A stretch of 64,000 bases of DNA, taken from Otatea glauca. Lineage: Eukaryota; Streptophyta; Magnoliopsida; Poales; Poaceae. The notes beneath the pieces are model-generated. The model saw nothing but the letters and a program-made list of their open reading frames with translations, did no database searches and was not told the DNA's origin. Positions 45,554-57,885 of the stretch are shown one piece after another. The stretch is taken from the NCBI GenBank assembly GCA_036346275.1, contig CM070725.1, positions 37,386,104 to 37,450,103 on the forward strand, given 5' to 3'. Within the stretch, counting starts at the first letter, position 1. Each line of letters opens with the position of its first letter. A program made the translations under genes and the position numbers.

Positions 45554-46154
45554 AATTTATATTCCATCTTACGAAAGGCAAAAATCGGTCAAATGCATCG
45601 AATGGTACAAACAAAGGGCCATGCTTCCCGAACTTTGATCTAAATATGGGATCTAGTTATACGATGTAGTATATAGCATGTTAGGGCGAGAAAGGATGGG
45701 GGGACAATAGCCATTGAAGTCAACCAAGCATGGACCAACATGAAGCCTAATAGCACAAACAAAAGGAAAAACAGTTTAGTTAAATTGCATCATAATCGAC
45801 CATCATATATCTCCAACTCTAGAAATAGCAACTATAAGCTGTAATTATTACAAGTCTAGAGCAAAAAAGATTGATTACCTTGAAGAGGCAATCGATATTT
45901 AGCCAAGGAGAATACTAGTTGTACTCTTATTTGTCGAACATTAAAACTAATGCATTTGGATAGTTATTACACTATCGCTGAGAGCATATCACAGACGGTT
46001 CTTCTAAAAGATAAGTTTTTCTATTGAATGCCCAATTTCTCGATTACTTTCATTTCTAGTTTTCAGAGTTAAACTTCCGCACTTAACCCAAATGATCGCC
46101 AAATTCTAATGGTTCCATACTTTACCTCTTTCAGTACGCACATCCAAGGCTGAT
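45554..46154. other. CACTA interior before the second gene, no gene recognised
   Basis: AT-rich sequence without a supported ORF; presumably promoter, leader or intron of the downstream gene. Confidence 0.4.
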
Positions 46155-49117
46155 ATGGAGGAGCAATCCACCCCGAGCCCGAGCCCTAGCCCTAGCAGGT
46201 TCCTCAACCTCAACCCAACCACCGGTGTTGCCGCCGATGCTGACATACCCGTGGCAAGACCTCGTGGCCGAGGAAGAAATAAGAAGCCCGGCGGCGGTAT
46301 ACCATCTCGGAGGTCTCGGTGGGGCCCCTATTGCACCGCCAAAGTTCATAGCAAAGTACAGAACAACCTGCGGGTATATCTCAAGGGAGAGAGTGCCAAT
46401 CACCTTTTTGGATTGGCACAAAGTGCCTGATACCATCAAAACGGATCTATGGACTGAGCTGAAACAAACCTTCGAATTCCCTGAAGAAGATGAACACCGC
46501 GTGCGTCGGGATGCGTTGATGACCATGGATGCGGCATGGAGGAACTTCAAGGCCAGGCTGAATACTACTTATGTGAAGAAAAACCGATCGGCCATCGGGG
46601 ACTACCCAAACTTAGAACCATATTGGGATGATTTCGTGTCGATGAAGCAAAGTGAAGCAGCAAAGAAGTCCAGCGAGGACCACATAAACATCGGAAGAAG
46701 GAACATCCATCCACACAGACTTGGTACGGGTGGGTACGCTGGTAAAATCCCTCAATGGGAGAGGCGAAGCGTAATCACTACAATGATCGACTGGTACAAG
46801 TTAATTGGCGGACTACGGATCGAGTCAAGCACTACGTGCTAGCGAGGCAAGTGTCACGTCCGTGGGGCTTATCCTTCGAAATAGCGATGACGAAGCAATG
46901 TCACAAAGGGTCCAGAGTCAGACGTCGAGTCTCCCAAGGAACATTCCAACTAGATAGGGAGAACGACAAACTAACATGTGCCCTGGGAAACAAGGAGCAT
47001 CCTGGACGAACACGAGGTGTCGGGGTTAAGGTTCCGTGGAAGACAGGATTCCCAGAGCACCTTCACACTTACAAGAGTCGAAAGAGAGCTAGAGAAGCGT
47101 TTGCCGAAATAGAAATGATGAAGGAAAAGATGCTTCGAGAATTACAAGGCACAATAGAACAACAAGTACAATGACAAGTACAACAAGCCATGAGCCAGTC
47201 GCAAGCCGAGAACATTGTTACGACCAGCCCTCCGAATCGTCGCAGTAGTTGCGCATCCGCCCCAATTGTAGAACAGGACATGGGTCATTATCCTGTGGAC
47301 GACATACATGACCCCACACCGTGCGAGCTCACTTTGCCCGTCATGAACATATTCATTCAGGCTGGTACAGGCATAGCGTACCCATGCCAAGAAGGAGGTG
47401 TATTGCACAACTCTGCGATAAGCGGGATATGCAAAGGTCCAGGTGGACACGGTTAATCCCCAGTTCGCCAACCTCGGGCTAGAAATGCCCCCGAACGACG
47501 AGGTTACAACTCTAGGAAGTGCCGTCCACTCATTCATCCAGTGGCGCAAACGTGACATCACCTTGGACCATCATGAAGTGCCTGTTCCTCCTGAGGTGAA
47601 CCTGCCAGCCCCTCCTGAGGTGACCCTGCCGGCCTCTCCTGCAGTGAACCTGCCGGCCTGTCCTACAGTAAACCTCGCACAGTCGTCACCAACACATCAG
47701 CGTACAAAAGTTAGTGCGACAACTTCAGTTGACCGACTTAAAAACCCTCCTCTGAAGGCATGGCAGAATAGACAAGCCATATCAGCGAGGTCAGGCGAAG
47801 CCAGAACAGAGTATGATGTTGTGTGCGAGAAAAGTAAGGGTAAAGCGGTCTCCAAAGGACAAGCTGCTGAAGAAAGACTGAAATACGAATTGGGGAAGCC
47901 GTTTGTCACCCCTTCGAAGCTTCATAGTCTAACAGTGCAGCTAAGGCGATTACATGAATGGTATATGGAGCGATCGAACCAACATGTACTCCCGAAGGTG
48001 ATCACTGCCATTTTCAGAGAGGAACATTTCCACCATGAGGGGACTGGCTGCTTCATGATAGAATTCAGCTGAGTTGCACAACATGTACTATCAAGATGCC
48101 CTCGACGTGTCTCTTATGAGATGCTGGTCACTGTAAGTGTCCAATATAAAAATCATTGTCTACATTCATGTAATACCGATAAATGTGATGTCTAAATCAT
48201 TTGTTATGTAGATACGAGTTGATCGAACTAAAAAGAACCAAAGGGCGATGCATGTTCCTCGATCCAGGAACGGTTTGCCAGCCAAAAATCAAAAGAGTAC
48301 CAAAGGAGGTCGAGGACTACGTATATAACGCTCTCATCAAACTCCAAGACAAGGGGTTCATACTTTTACCATACAATTTCAAGTAAGTGGCTCACTAGCT
48401 AGTTCAACTACTTGTTGATCTCGTTCTTTGCTCAGCTTAGGACTAATGACTACGGTATCATACATGTGTATGTAGTTTCCACTGGATTCTCGTAGTAATT
48501 ACTCCAGATAAAAGCAAGATGCTGATCTTGGACCCGCGGGACAAAGATCCAAAAGACTACCAAGATATGACAAGTCTAGTGAATAGGGCCTTCAAAGCAT
48601 ATTGTAAAAAGTGCTCGAGACACCGTCCTTTCCATAAATCACTGACAATCCGTACTAAGTTTCCGGTACACACAAAAACAATTTTCCTATATCACACCTC
48701 GTAGTCAATAACTCCTTCAATGTCGTATAAGTTTAATCAATTTTTTGCAGTGCCACAAGCAGCCGCCAGGAACAAATTTATGTGGGTACTTCGTGTGCCA
48801 ATACATGCGCGAAATCTTAGGCTCTACAATAGTAAACAATGACGTAGAGGTTTGTCACGCTAACATCACACATTGATTTGCACATCTTATTCTCTATATA
48901 AGCTCTTAAGACAAACTTTTTCTATCTATAGTGTTTGAAGTTGCCTACGGGAGGACTGGTTCCAAATGAAATCTAAGGCATTCAGGGACAGCTCGCCTAC
49001 TTCATCATGAAGGAAGTACTCAACAAGAACGGCGAGTTTCATGACCCGATAATAACGATGAAGTCTTCCATACTCATCGCCACCTCCGAGGCCCCTACCA
49101 ACAGTGAAGACTCGTAG
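46155..49117 (+). pseudogene. TNPA/Ptta-type protein fused to an Ulp1-like protease domain, frameshifted
   Basis: The second CACTA gene. ATG at 46155 gives a Ser/Pro-rich start. After a shift near 46300 the frame shows FIAKYRTTCGYISRERVPIT, FLDWHKVP, FEFPEEDEHRVRRDALMTMD and YPNLEPYWDDFVSMKQSEAA, matching the plant transposase Ptta/En/Spm (Transposase_24) domain that binds subterminal repeats. A Pro-rich linker repeats PPEVNLPA. The C-terminal part is split by introns (donor GTAAGT at 48132, acceptor at 48211; donor 48383, acceptor about 48477; further introns before 48750 and 48931) and carries a C48-type triad: His in HWILVVI, Asp in LILDPRD and Cys in GTNLCGYFVCQYM. Such domains cleave SUMO-like conjugates, but activity here is unproved. 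One frameshift is at about 48070. The stop is at 49115-49117. Confidence 0.82.
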
Positions 49118-50300
49118 GCTTATAGTTCACAAAACTAGTTAATTTTTTTCTTACGGTGGTGTAAATTGATGTTTCATTGAATGTCAAGTTTAGTATTGGA
49201 TGGCATGACTTGCACATGTTCTAATTTCTGTCATTTGATTTAAGAAGTTGTGATTGATCTGCGCTTGTGTTGTTGCCCTTCCCCCGTGCGTGTGTGTGTG
49301 TTGATGGGTGGTGTGTGTGTGTGTGCGTGCGCTCTAGACGAGGAGCGCTCCCTCTATTGCTTTTCTCCGTACCCTTTCATGATGGCTAGTAGAGCTTTTT
49401 ATAGACGTGGGTGATGGATGAATACGGAAGAGCTCATTAAAAAGCGCACCATTACAAAGAAGTTTATTTGATTGCTTGATTTAGTTGCGAAGTTTCCTTT
49501 TGCATCTTTACCTTCCATTCATAAGAGATTTGATTACATGGTCCTTATATTTTTAGATGGTGTGTTTTACTCTAATGTATGATAGTAAATGCCATTAAAA
49601 ATAGCTAAATGAAGATTATAGAAGGAAAAATAGTAAAAAGTAGGATCAAAATTGTAGAATGATATGTATTTAGGAATAAAATTGAAATATAGAATGTCAC
49701 ATATTCAAAAATAGAGGAGTATAAACTAGCTAATGCATGTATAACATCCGGAGGATGCCACAGCATTCACATGGAATAAGACGGCAATGGATCGGCTAGA
49801 TTTGTGATACAACAAAAGTGATCTATTTAGCTTTCCATAGTATGATATATAATGACTTCATTTACATACTCGAGAAATATTGATGCAAAGATGATGAAAC
49901 GGAGGAGAAGGGAGCAGGTCCAGCGGGAGGCATGCCCTACACCATCACCATGATCGAGCGCCTCATGCATGAGACACTTTAATTGTACATTGTAATTGTG
50001 TATATTGTAATTGTGTATATGCAAAATCTGTGATTGATGTATTATATGTAATTGTGATTGATGTATTATATTGTAGTTGTGTATATGCAAAATCTGTGAT
50101 TGTTGTAAATTATAATTGTGTATATGCAAAATTGCAATTGTGATTGATGTATTATATTGTAGTTGTGTATATGCGAAATCTGTGATTGTTGTATATTGTA
50201 ATTGTGTATATGCAAAATCTGTGATTGATGTATTATATGTTTCAGAGGGCATGGCTAGCAACACCTGAGGCTAGCCCAAAATGCAGTTTTTTATTTTTTT
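49118..50300. repeat. 3' part of the CACTA element with (GT)n and a minisatellite
   Basis: No gene is supported. A GT-rich microsatellite lies at 49285-49330. At 49984-50240 units such as GTGTATATGCAAAATCTGTG plus ATTGATGTATTATAT-GTAATT repeat four to five times with variable length. The long minus-strand ORF here merely translates the repeat. Confidence 0.8.
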
Positions 50301-50309
50301 GATCAGGTA

Positions 50310-50714
50310 CTATCTGTGGCGGTTAGTGGATCTGTGGCGGTTGGTGGATAGAACTGCCACAGATAATATAGATCTGTGGCGGTTGGTGTATAGAACCGCG
50401 CAGATAATATAGTTATCTGTGGCGGTTGGTGGGAAGAACCGCCACGAATAATATTATTATCTGTGGCGGTTGTAGGAAAGAACCGCCACGATAGTGTAGT
50501 TATCTGTGGCGGTTGGTGGATAGAACCGCCACGTATAGTATTGTTATATGTGGCGGTTAGTGTGTAGAACCGTCACGGATAACACTTATCTGTGGCGGTT
50601 AGAAACCGCCACCGATAATCCTCGATTATCGATGGCACTATATATCGTGGCGGTTCAATAACCGCCATCGATGGCGATTATGAACCGCCATCGATGACCT
50701 TTTCCAATGTAGTG
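50310..50714. repeat. Right subterminal hairpin repeats of the CACTA element
   Basis: About eight copies of ATCTGTGGCGGTTGGTG or variants are paired with GAACCGCCAC motifs, ending CCATCGATGACC before the terminal inverted repeat. Several right arms lack one base of the expected CCACAGATA (for example CCACGATA near 50487). Confidence 0.9.
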
Positions 50715-50717
50715 GCG
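50715..50717 (+). repeat. Target-site duplication of the CACTA element, right copy (GCG)
   Basis: Exact match to 38375-38377. Confidence 0.85.
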
Positions 50718-51755
50718 TAGGCTGGAACCTGCATTTCATCACCATTTGCATCTCTACTTGCACACCTGTAGGCACGTAGTCTGGTGCCTATTGTCCATCT
50801 TTTTTGAAATAAGACCTATTGTCCATCTGAAATCGAAAGTATTTGATTCTTCTGTCGGAATGAAGTAATTGGTTGCTGCTACCTGGTAGTGGTGCGCTCG
50901 TTGCCATTAGAAATCAATCTGCAGAATTGTGTTCCATGTGATTTGTTCGTAGGATGCCATATTGACATGCTATGGTCCAGGCTAGGTGAACCATTTGTAC
51001 CAAACACGGTCTTCATGAACCTATTGGCCCAGACAGCTCCCAAGAATCAAATCTGAGCCCATAAGCACAAACCATTGAGAGAATTTGAGCCTAAGGCAAC
51101 TATTTCGAACATGGGAATTTCACAATAAAAAATCAATTCCCATAAGAATCGGGAAAAAAAATCAAGCGTTCCAAATAGACCCTAAAACTTATTTTAACAT
51201 GGGTTTGAGCTAAATCTCTCCTGATAGAATTGAACTATTTCCTATGGATTATTACTTCATCGTTCTTGGCACAATATACAAAAAGAAATCGAGTAGCTGA
51301 TGATCTTTACAGGTCATAAAGCAGTCAACATGACTACATGTCTCTCAAGGCTCAACACCTTCCCTACACACAGGTAAGGAGTTCAGAGCCAACCCACGAA
51401 CTGATGAACATTGAACAAGCGACAGCACTGCAAAAGGTTGCTAGAGATCAGGACCGGTATGGAGTACAAACCAAAGGACTGCAGTGCTACATGTGCTTGG
51501 TGTCCCCAAATCAACAAGAAGAAAAGCAGCAGCAAAAGAAAATGAGCCTGTGAAAAGAAGCAAAAGAGAAATCAACCTTTTCTTTACATCTTTCTAGGAA
51601 AAGGAACGATTCACCAGAAACTACACACTGTGGTCTAACTAAAGCATCTAACTTTCAAACTAGCTAGCAACAAATCCAATCCTCTCTCTCACTGTAAATG
51701 TTTTTGAAGTTACTCTGATTCTCTCAAGTTTGGTGAACTGTTCTTTCTCGATGTG
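50718..51755. other. Intergenic sequence and 3' flank of the receptor kinase
   Basis: No gene is visible. The right part (about 51300-51755) is likely the 3' untranslated region and flank of the minus-strand kinase; no clear poly(A) signal was assigned. A plus-strand ORF at 51338-51553 has no family features. Confidence 0.4.
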
Positions 51756-54700
51756 CTACCTCGGTCCTGACAGCTCCATCTCCTCCACCATGTCGATGGA
51801 CCGCACCTCTTCGCTGCTAAGGCTGCTGTCGTTCTCATGGTAGTCGTTAAAGAAGACCGAGCCGTTGGAGTCGTTGCGGTGGTCGTAGCCGAGAGCGTCG
51901 GGGATCGGCAGCGCCGTAGGCCGGTTGGTGGCCTCCCATTTCTCGGCGAGGCCGTCGCCCTCGAGCATCCGGACCACCTCGGACATCCTGGGCCGGTGAG
52001 ACGGCTGGAACTGGGTGCAAAGCAGGGCAACCTGCACCATCTCGGCCACCTCTATCCTGTCGTAGTGAGGACCCAGGTCTTGGTCGACTAGCAAGTCGAG
52101 CATCTTCTCTTGATGCACCTTCCTCACCTTTTGATGAGGGAAAAAAGATAAAGAAAGAAACACTTTAGCCGTAAGTATCGACGGATATGACTAACTTTCA
52201 GTTGAATTTACAAACAGAAGATGAGATAGCATTAAAAATGCATTTATCATTTGGATGCCATGTAAACTGCATGACAGAAAGATATGAAAGAGGCCCATAT
52301 GATCAGCGTTTACACAGTAACAGTGCTGCGTAGCAGGGTCTTAAAGAAGAGCTCAGAAGCATGTTTCGTTGCAGGGTTGCGTAAGGATGCCAAGGTGGTA
52401 CTTTCAATTCATACGTAGACTGACACTTGGGGGGCAGGTACGATTGTTTCGAGTCGATTAATGCTCTGCATCAGATGCAATACTACTTAGTACATGCTAA
52501 TGAATGGCCTACATGCCAAGGGCAGTGAGCCAGAGACTGAAAATGAACGCACATGTCCGTGTCCCGGATGGATCTTTTGGTCCTTTCTTAAAAGATTTGA
52601 GAGCTTTATCAAAAGATATGGCTCGATCAAAGCAAGTCCCACCTCTTTTTTGGCACAGTAAAATCAGCTAAAGCTTTGACAAACTGGTGCAATGTCTTTT
52701 TCTCCCATCAGCATCCCAAAAGAGCAAATTAAAGTTAATAGGTGAAACTTTGAACCTAGCTATATATATCATGCACCGAACAGAAACAGCTGATCAAAAG
52801 ATTGGAAGAACTGGACGCTTACCCAATCAAGCATGACTCCCTTCTGGCTCTGGCTGATCCCCGAGGCCTTGCCGACCTCGAGCGCGCGCTGCCCGTGACG
52901 AGCTCGAGCAGCAGGATCCCGAACCCGAACACGTCCGTCTTCTCCGACGACTGCCCCGTGGAGAGGTACTCGGGCGCGATGTGGCCCACGGTGCCGCGCA
53001 CCGCCGTGGTGACGTGCGAGTCGCCGTGGTCGAGCAGCTTGGCGAGGCCGAAGTCGCCGACGACGGCCTCGTGGCACTCGTCGAGCAGCACGTTGGCGGC
53101 CTTGACGTCGCGGTGGATGATCTTGGGGTCGCACTGCTCGTGCAGGTACAGCAGACCCCGCGCCGTGCCGACGGCGATCCGCTTGCGCGTGTGCCAGTCC
53201 ACCGGCGGCTTCCCTGCGTTCACGTGTACCGTTGAGATCAAATATTGCTCCAAATCTTTCCCAGTTATGAAGCAGCAGAAGCACACGTACGTTCAGGCAC
53301 AGTATGCCGTGTTGATACTACCAGTAGACAAGACATCTCCTATCGAGATCTACGAGCAGGCCAGTGCTGACTGCTGATGAGTATACAGTATACAGTATCC
53401 ACAATAGTACAAGAATTTGCAATTGTCGTTCGTATAGTATGCGGAAAAATACGGTGCGCATATACCACCCCTGCTATACATGTATGGACCAGCTGGTACG
53501 CATGGGCCCACTGGTCAGAATGCTGAAACACCCAGGGTGCCAGACTGCCAGGATTACCAGCTAGCAAAATAATGTCATGTGCTGCGCTCGAATTGCTGGC
53601 ACATGCAATGATGTTGCAAGTCACAACAGTGACCAGACACACGGGCTCGTAGCTTGCGCTGCCTGTGCCTGCCTGCCGCTAGAGCGAGCCGGGGCCCCTG
53701 CCGGAATGAAAGAAGAAACAAGACAAACGTAACCCTGCTCCCACCGGTGGGCCACCACAGCAATCTCCAAATCAACTGCTGTTACTGCATCCACGGCATT
53801 ATACTAGCCGAACCCTAGCCTGACTCAAAATCAAACGTTACTACCGCTCCGAGTCCGAAAGAGAAATTTTACAGTGACGGTGTATTGGACTCGTAGTATA
53901 TACCACGAGTGATAGAAATAAGATTTAACTTGTAAAGAGTATTTCTACTAATCTACTATTAAATAAAATATAAATAAATACCGGCCGATATGACCAATAG
54001 ACGGAAAAGAAAGAACATCGTATTGAATCCCAGTTTAAGCCAAGCATGCAAACTCTGCAGCGTTCCTGAACCTTCCTCAACGCGTCGTAGCCCGTGCAGC
54101 GCGAAACCAACCGCGCTTCGGCTCCGCGCGGACAAAACCGAGGAATTAGACCGAGCAATTAACGCGCCAGTGCCCCGCTCGATCAGGACGTGTCGAGCCG
54201 CGCGGCGAGCCCGAGGCCATGATTGGCAGCTGCGCTACCTGGCGGCGGTGCGGCGGGGCACGGCCGGCGCGTACGTACGGTGGTAACGGCATGGCGCCAT
54301 TACTTGCATATACGTATATATATATATAGTTGCATTGTTATTGCATGCACCGAACCAAAATACGTGCTCCTGCATTACACCTACCAGTCACGGTGGCAGC
54401 TGCTACGTACCAGTGTGTGTGTGCAGTGTGCCGTGTGCAACTGCCTGCCGCGGCTGGGCTCGTTCCTACGTGCAACTCGCGTGGTTAGTGACGGAGGAGT
54501 ACTGGCTGGGTACGTGCTGCTGCTTGTGTCTCGTGCCGTGCTGTGGGCGCGGCCGCGGCAGCGCAGGCAGGGGCGGCAGCGATGGCATGCAGTATGCACC
54601 ACCCGCCGGGACGCAGACAAAACGTGAGTGCGGTGGTCTGGCCTGGGCTGGACTGCACGTGGGCCCCGCGTGTCAGCGACAAGTACAGTGGGTGTGCGCG

Positions 54701-57229
54701 ACCACGCCTGAGCACTGACTGACACAGGACGGACTACGACGACGACTGCACTCCCCCATGACTCCTGCATGCAGCCCCCGCGCGCGAGTGGGCCCACAGA
54801 GCCCGTACGAAATTTCGCCCAGCACGAACGTTAATGCACCGCACTTCGCTGTACTGAACACCTTGTTTTGCTACGAGTAATGGTGTACCGTGTCCGTGTG
54901 CGTGCGTACCTCGCAGGCGGGAGGCGACGCTGCCGTTGGGCATGTAGGGGTAGACGAGCAGGCGCTCGCCGGAGGCGGCGCAGAAGCCGAGGAGGCGGAG
55001 CAGGTGGCGGTGCACGGCGAGGCTGATCATCTCCACCTCGGTGCGGAACTGCGCCTCGCCGGACGCGCTGGGGTCCTTGAGCCGCTTCACGGCCACCGCC
55101 GTGCCGTCGGCCAGCCGCCCCCGGTACACGTCCCCGAACCCGCCCTTCCCCAGTATGTTCTTCGCGCTGAACCCGTCCGTCGCCACCTGCAGCTCCCGCA
55201 GCCCGAACTGCCGCACGTTCCCCAGACGCGCCACCACCTCGCTGCCCTCCTCCAAATCACATCCCCTCTCTGCACATCCACCCATCCACATAAAACATGT
55301 CAATAATAACACTTAGAAACTGTTCGATTTTCACGTACGATATCGATGCATTAATGTGTGTACCGAGGATGCCAAGAACGGAGGGGCCCGTGAGGCAGTG
55401 GTGCCGGCGCTTGCGCCTCCAAAGAAAACAGGACAGGGCGAAGAGCACAAGGGAGGAGGCGCCCAGGCTTGTCCCTACTCCAATCGGCAACCGCGCGCCA
55501 GCCTTTGACCTCCCTGTCTTCCCTGTACGCATTTGCCAACAAGATTAGCGCTGATTCCCAGGTGTGCATATATATACGCGATCAGGCCACGCCATTAGCG
55601 GTTAAGGGCACGCACGCCACAAGAGACGGCTCCCTATTTTGTAGCAGCATGCAGTGTCTCCCCTCCTCTCCCCAATCGCTACAGGGTAAAGAAAGAACAG
55701 AGCAGCATGCAGCGAAGCATGTACGCTTGACTGCTACGCATTCCAAGAGAAAGCAAGCACGATTAGACAGTAGCAGATAGAGTGCTCACTGCTGCGCGGA
55801 GTGGATTCCAGCGGGAACGGTACGGTGATCGGCGCGAGTGCGGTGGCGCACGCCCTGCGGCCGCATGGCTCCCGCATATCATTGGATTGCCCACGATGCT
55901 GCACGCCGCACGCGCAAATTAAAAACCGGCATTAGATTCGAAACAACATAGATATATTGTTACTAGCAAAGCTAGTGGTGAAGTGACGATTTGGGGTAGA
56001 ATAAGACCGACGAGTGCAAGAGCGGCAGTCCATACTTGAAGGTTCTAGTGGGGAAGAGAGGAACAGGGCCAGTGAGGTTGTTGTACGACAAGTCCCTGGG
56101 GGAGACAAGCACCAACACACATCGAGTCATGGATCCAATTCAGTTCAGTTGAAAGACAAAAAGGAACAAGGGCAAACAGTGGATTGGCAATAGCTTTGAA
56201 GAGACGCTTACAGGAAGGCGAGCTGTGGGATCTTGGCCAGCGACGCGGGGAACGCCCCGGACAAGCTGTTGTTGTTTAGCCTCCTACGGCAGAAAAAAAC
56301 AAGAAGGCACAAAACAACATGAGCAACTCAACTAAACTAGTCGCTCCTTGTACTAGCTGGTAAGAGCAGATAAGGAGGAATGGAATGGAATGTTTAGGGA
56401 GGCTCACGTACAGGTACCGGAGGGTGGAGAGGCGGCCCAGCGTGTCGGGCACGCGGCCGGAGAAGCGGTTGTTGGAGAGGTCCAGCGTCTGGAGCCTCGG
56501 CAGAGCGCCGAGCTCCGGCGGCAGCCGGCCCGTGATGTTGTTGTTCTGCAGCAGCCTGAAACGACAAGTGAAAAGGGCATAAAATATTATCATCATGAAA
56601 TGCTCTAATTCTTCCTCTTCTTTAAATTCAATGCTCCAATTCTTCTTGGTTTCTCACAAGAACATGAGATGCATCGATCAATCCATCGGTGTCTCGAAAC
56701 AAGCAAGAAATGAAGGCTCTTTACTCACACTTGCTCAAGATTGGTGAGGTTGGCGATCCTCCCGGACAGGGTCCCCGACAAGCCCTGGCTGGGCGCTCCC
56801 CTGAAACGCGAGAGGTGTCCGGAAATTGTTAGTTTCTTCCCGAGGCGTACAGCAAGAAAGATGAGTTTGGGGGAGCGACGGAGGAGCTCAGCTTACAAGG
56901 CAATAACGAGGTTGTGGGCGGAGCAGGTGATCATGGCCCAACTGCAAGGGTCGACGGAGTCCTCGTCCCAGTTGCTCAGCACGCCGTGCGGGTCGACCAG
57001 CCCCTGCCTGATGGCGATCAGCGCCTCCACTGCACCCGCATTCGGAGGTGAGCAACGAGGCACAGTATCTTCCAATAAGCGGCAGGAACGAGGGAATGTT
57101 GCACCGCCGTTTTTGGTGGTGGCGCGTGAAACGCATGTACGTACCTTCGGCGTTGAGGGGCTCGGAGGAGAAGGCGAGGAAGGGGGCGGAGAAGAGGAGA
57201 AGGAGGAGGATGAGGAGGTTGGAGGCCAT
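51756..57229 (-). CDS. LRR receptor-like kinase, NIK-like (LRR-II), 11 exons
   Basis: Plasma-membrane receptor kinase. Exons on the minus strand: 57145-57229, 56897-57029, 56729-56800, 56412-56555, 56212-56283, 56036-56095, 55790-55898, 55364-55522, 54910-55269, 52823-53213, 51756-52127. Their sizes 133, 72, 144 and 72 are those typical of SERK/NIK genes. A signal peptide (MASNLLILLLLLFSAPFLAF) leads to the LRR N-cap (WDEDSVDPCSWAMITCS), about five LRRs, a membrane segment (LGASSLVLFALSCFLW) and an RD kinase: GKGGFGDVYRG, AVAVKRLKD, IIHRDVKAANVLLD, DFGLAKLLD and APEYLSTG. It ends MELSGPR, as NIK proteins do. Two single bases appear missing, in exon 7 (about 55849-55857) and exon 10 (about 52891-52894). 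With them the exons total 1959 nt (652 aa), close to NIK1 length. The gene is therefore either a recent pseudogene or a functional gene with sequence errors. Intron 9 (53214-54909) is the longest. Confidence 0.9.
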
Positions 57230-57640
57230 TGGAATGGTGGGTGGAATGATGGGGGTGAGAGGCGCCCGAGAGGAGAAAAGTGGGAGGGAGGGAGCAGGGG
57301 AAGCAGAGGCATAGAGTGGAGCGGAGTGGCTCTGCTTTTTCTCGTGTCATGGAAGAGGGAAAGGCTGGGGTGATGTGATGGGGGTGGTCTCCATGCCATG
57401 CCAATTTATCATGCCACTGAAGCTGACAGGTGGGGCCAGAGCCGGGGCTGATGGGCCCCATTATGCAGTGAGTGTATTTGTAGTTTTGAGTGAGAGCTGA
57501 GAACCTTATTTGGCTCTTGTTCCTTCTCGGGTGTTTTGGGTGAGAGCTGAGTACTCCTGCATACTTGGGACTTGGGAGGATGAGTGGAGTATGTGGATAG
57601 AACATGTTAATGTCATCGAGAGGGGCAGGGTGAATTAGTA
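57230..57640 (-). promoter_or_regulatory. 5' UTR and proximal promoter of the receptor kinase
   Basis: Read on the minus strand, the 100 bp before the ATG are strongly C/T-rich, typical of a grass 5' leader. The ATG context is TTCCAATGGCC. A possible TATA-like ATAAATTGG lies about 175 bp upstream (near 57402). No specific regulatory element can be claimed. Confidence 0.4.
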
Positions 57641-57644
57641 ATTC

Positions 57645-57885
57645 CTCCGGTCATAATTAATTATCATTTTAGACGGTCTTTCAAACACAGGTATGACACT
57701 AACTTATATTATAATATATTTATAAAATCTTATGAAATTATAATATTATGAAAGTACTTTCGAAATAAATCTACATATATTATTTTCATATATTCAATAT
57801 AAATATTTAAAAGATACTTGAATCAAAATTTTAAAAGTTTGATTGCATTTATATCCAAAACGATAAATATTTATGACTAGAGGAG
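57645..57885. mobile_element. Stowaway-like MITE
   Basis: The left end CTCCGGTCATAA is matched in inverted orientation by TTATGACTAGAGGAG on the right. The interior is AT-rich and non-coding, about 240 bp. TA follows the right end; the left duplication is degraded (TT). It lies about 0.4 kb upstream of the kinase start codon. Confidence 0.65.

Larger units (their letters stand above)
38378..50714 (+). mobile_element. CACTA (En/Spm) DNA transposon, full length
   Basis: The 12.3 kb element starts CACTACGCCAAAACC and ends TTTTCCAATGTAGTG, whose reverse complement begins CACTACATTGG. Three-bp GCG duplications flank it. Subterminal hairpins built on GTGGCGGTT lie at both ends. It carries a TNPD-type transposase and a second gene with a TNPA/Ptta-type region and an Ulp1-like domain, plus an extra internal subterminal block and a captured AAA-ATPase fragment. 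Frameshifts make it non-autonomous as read. Confidence 0.95.

Noticed and set aside
49827..50264. Minus-strand 145-codon ORF with repeated HIHNYN
   Set aside because: It only translates the minisatellite of the CACTA element.
52769..53284. Overlapping long ORFs in other frames of the kinase exon
   Set aside because: They are shadows of a GC-rich exon whose real frame carries HRD, DFG and APE motifs.
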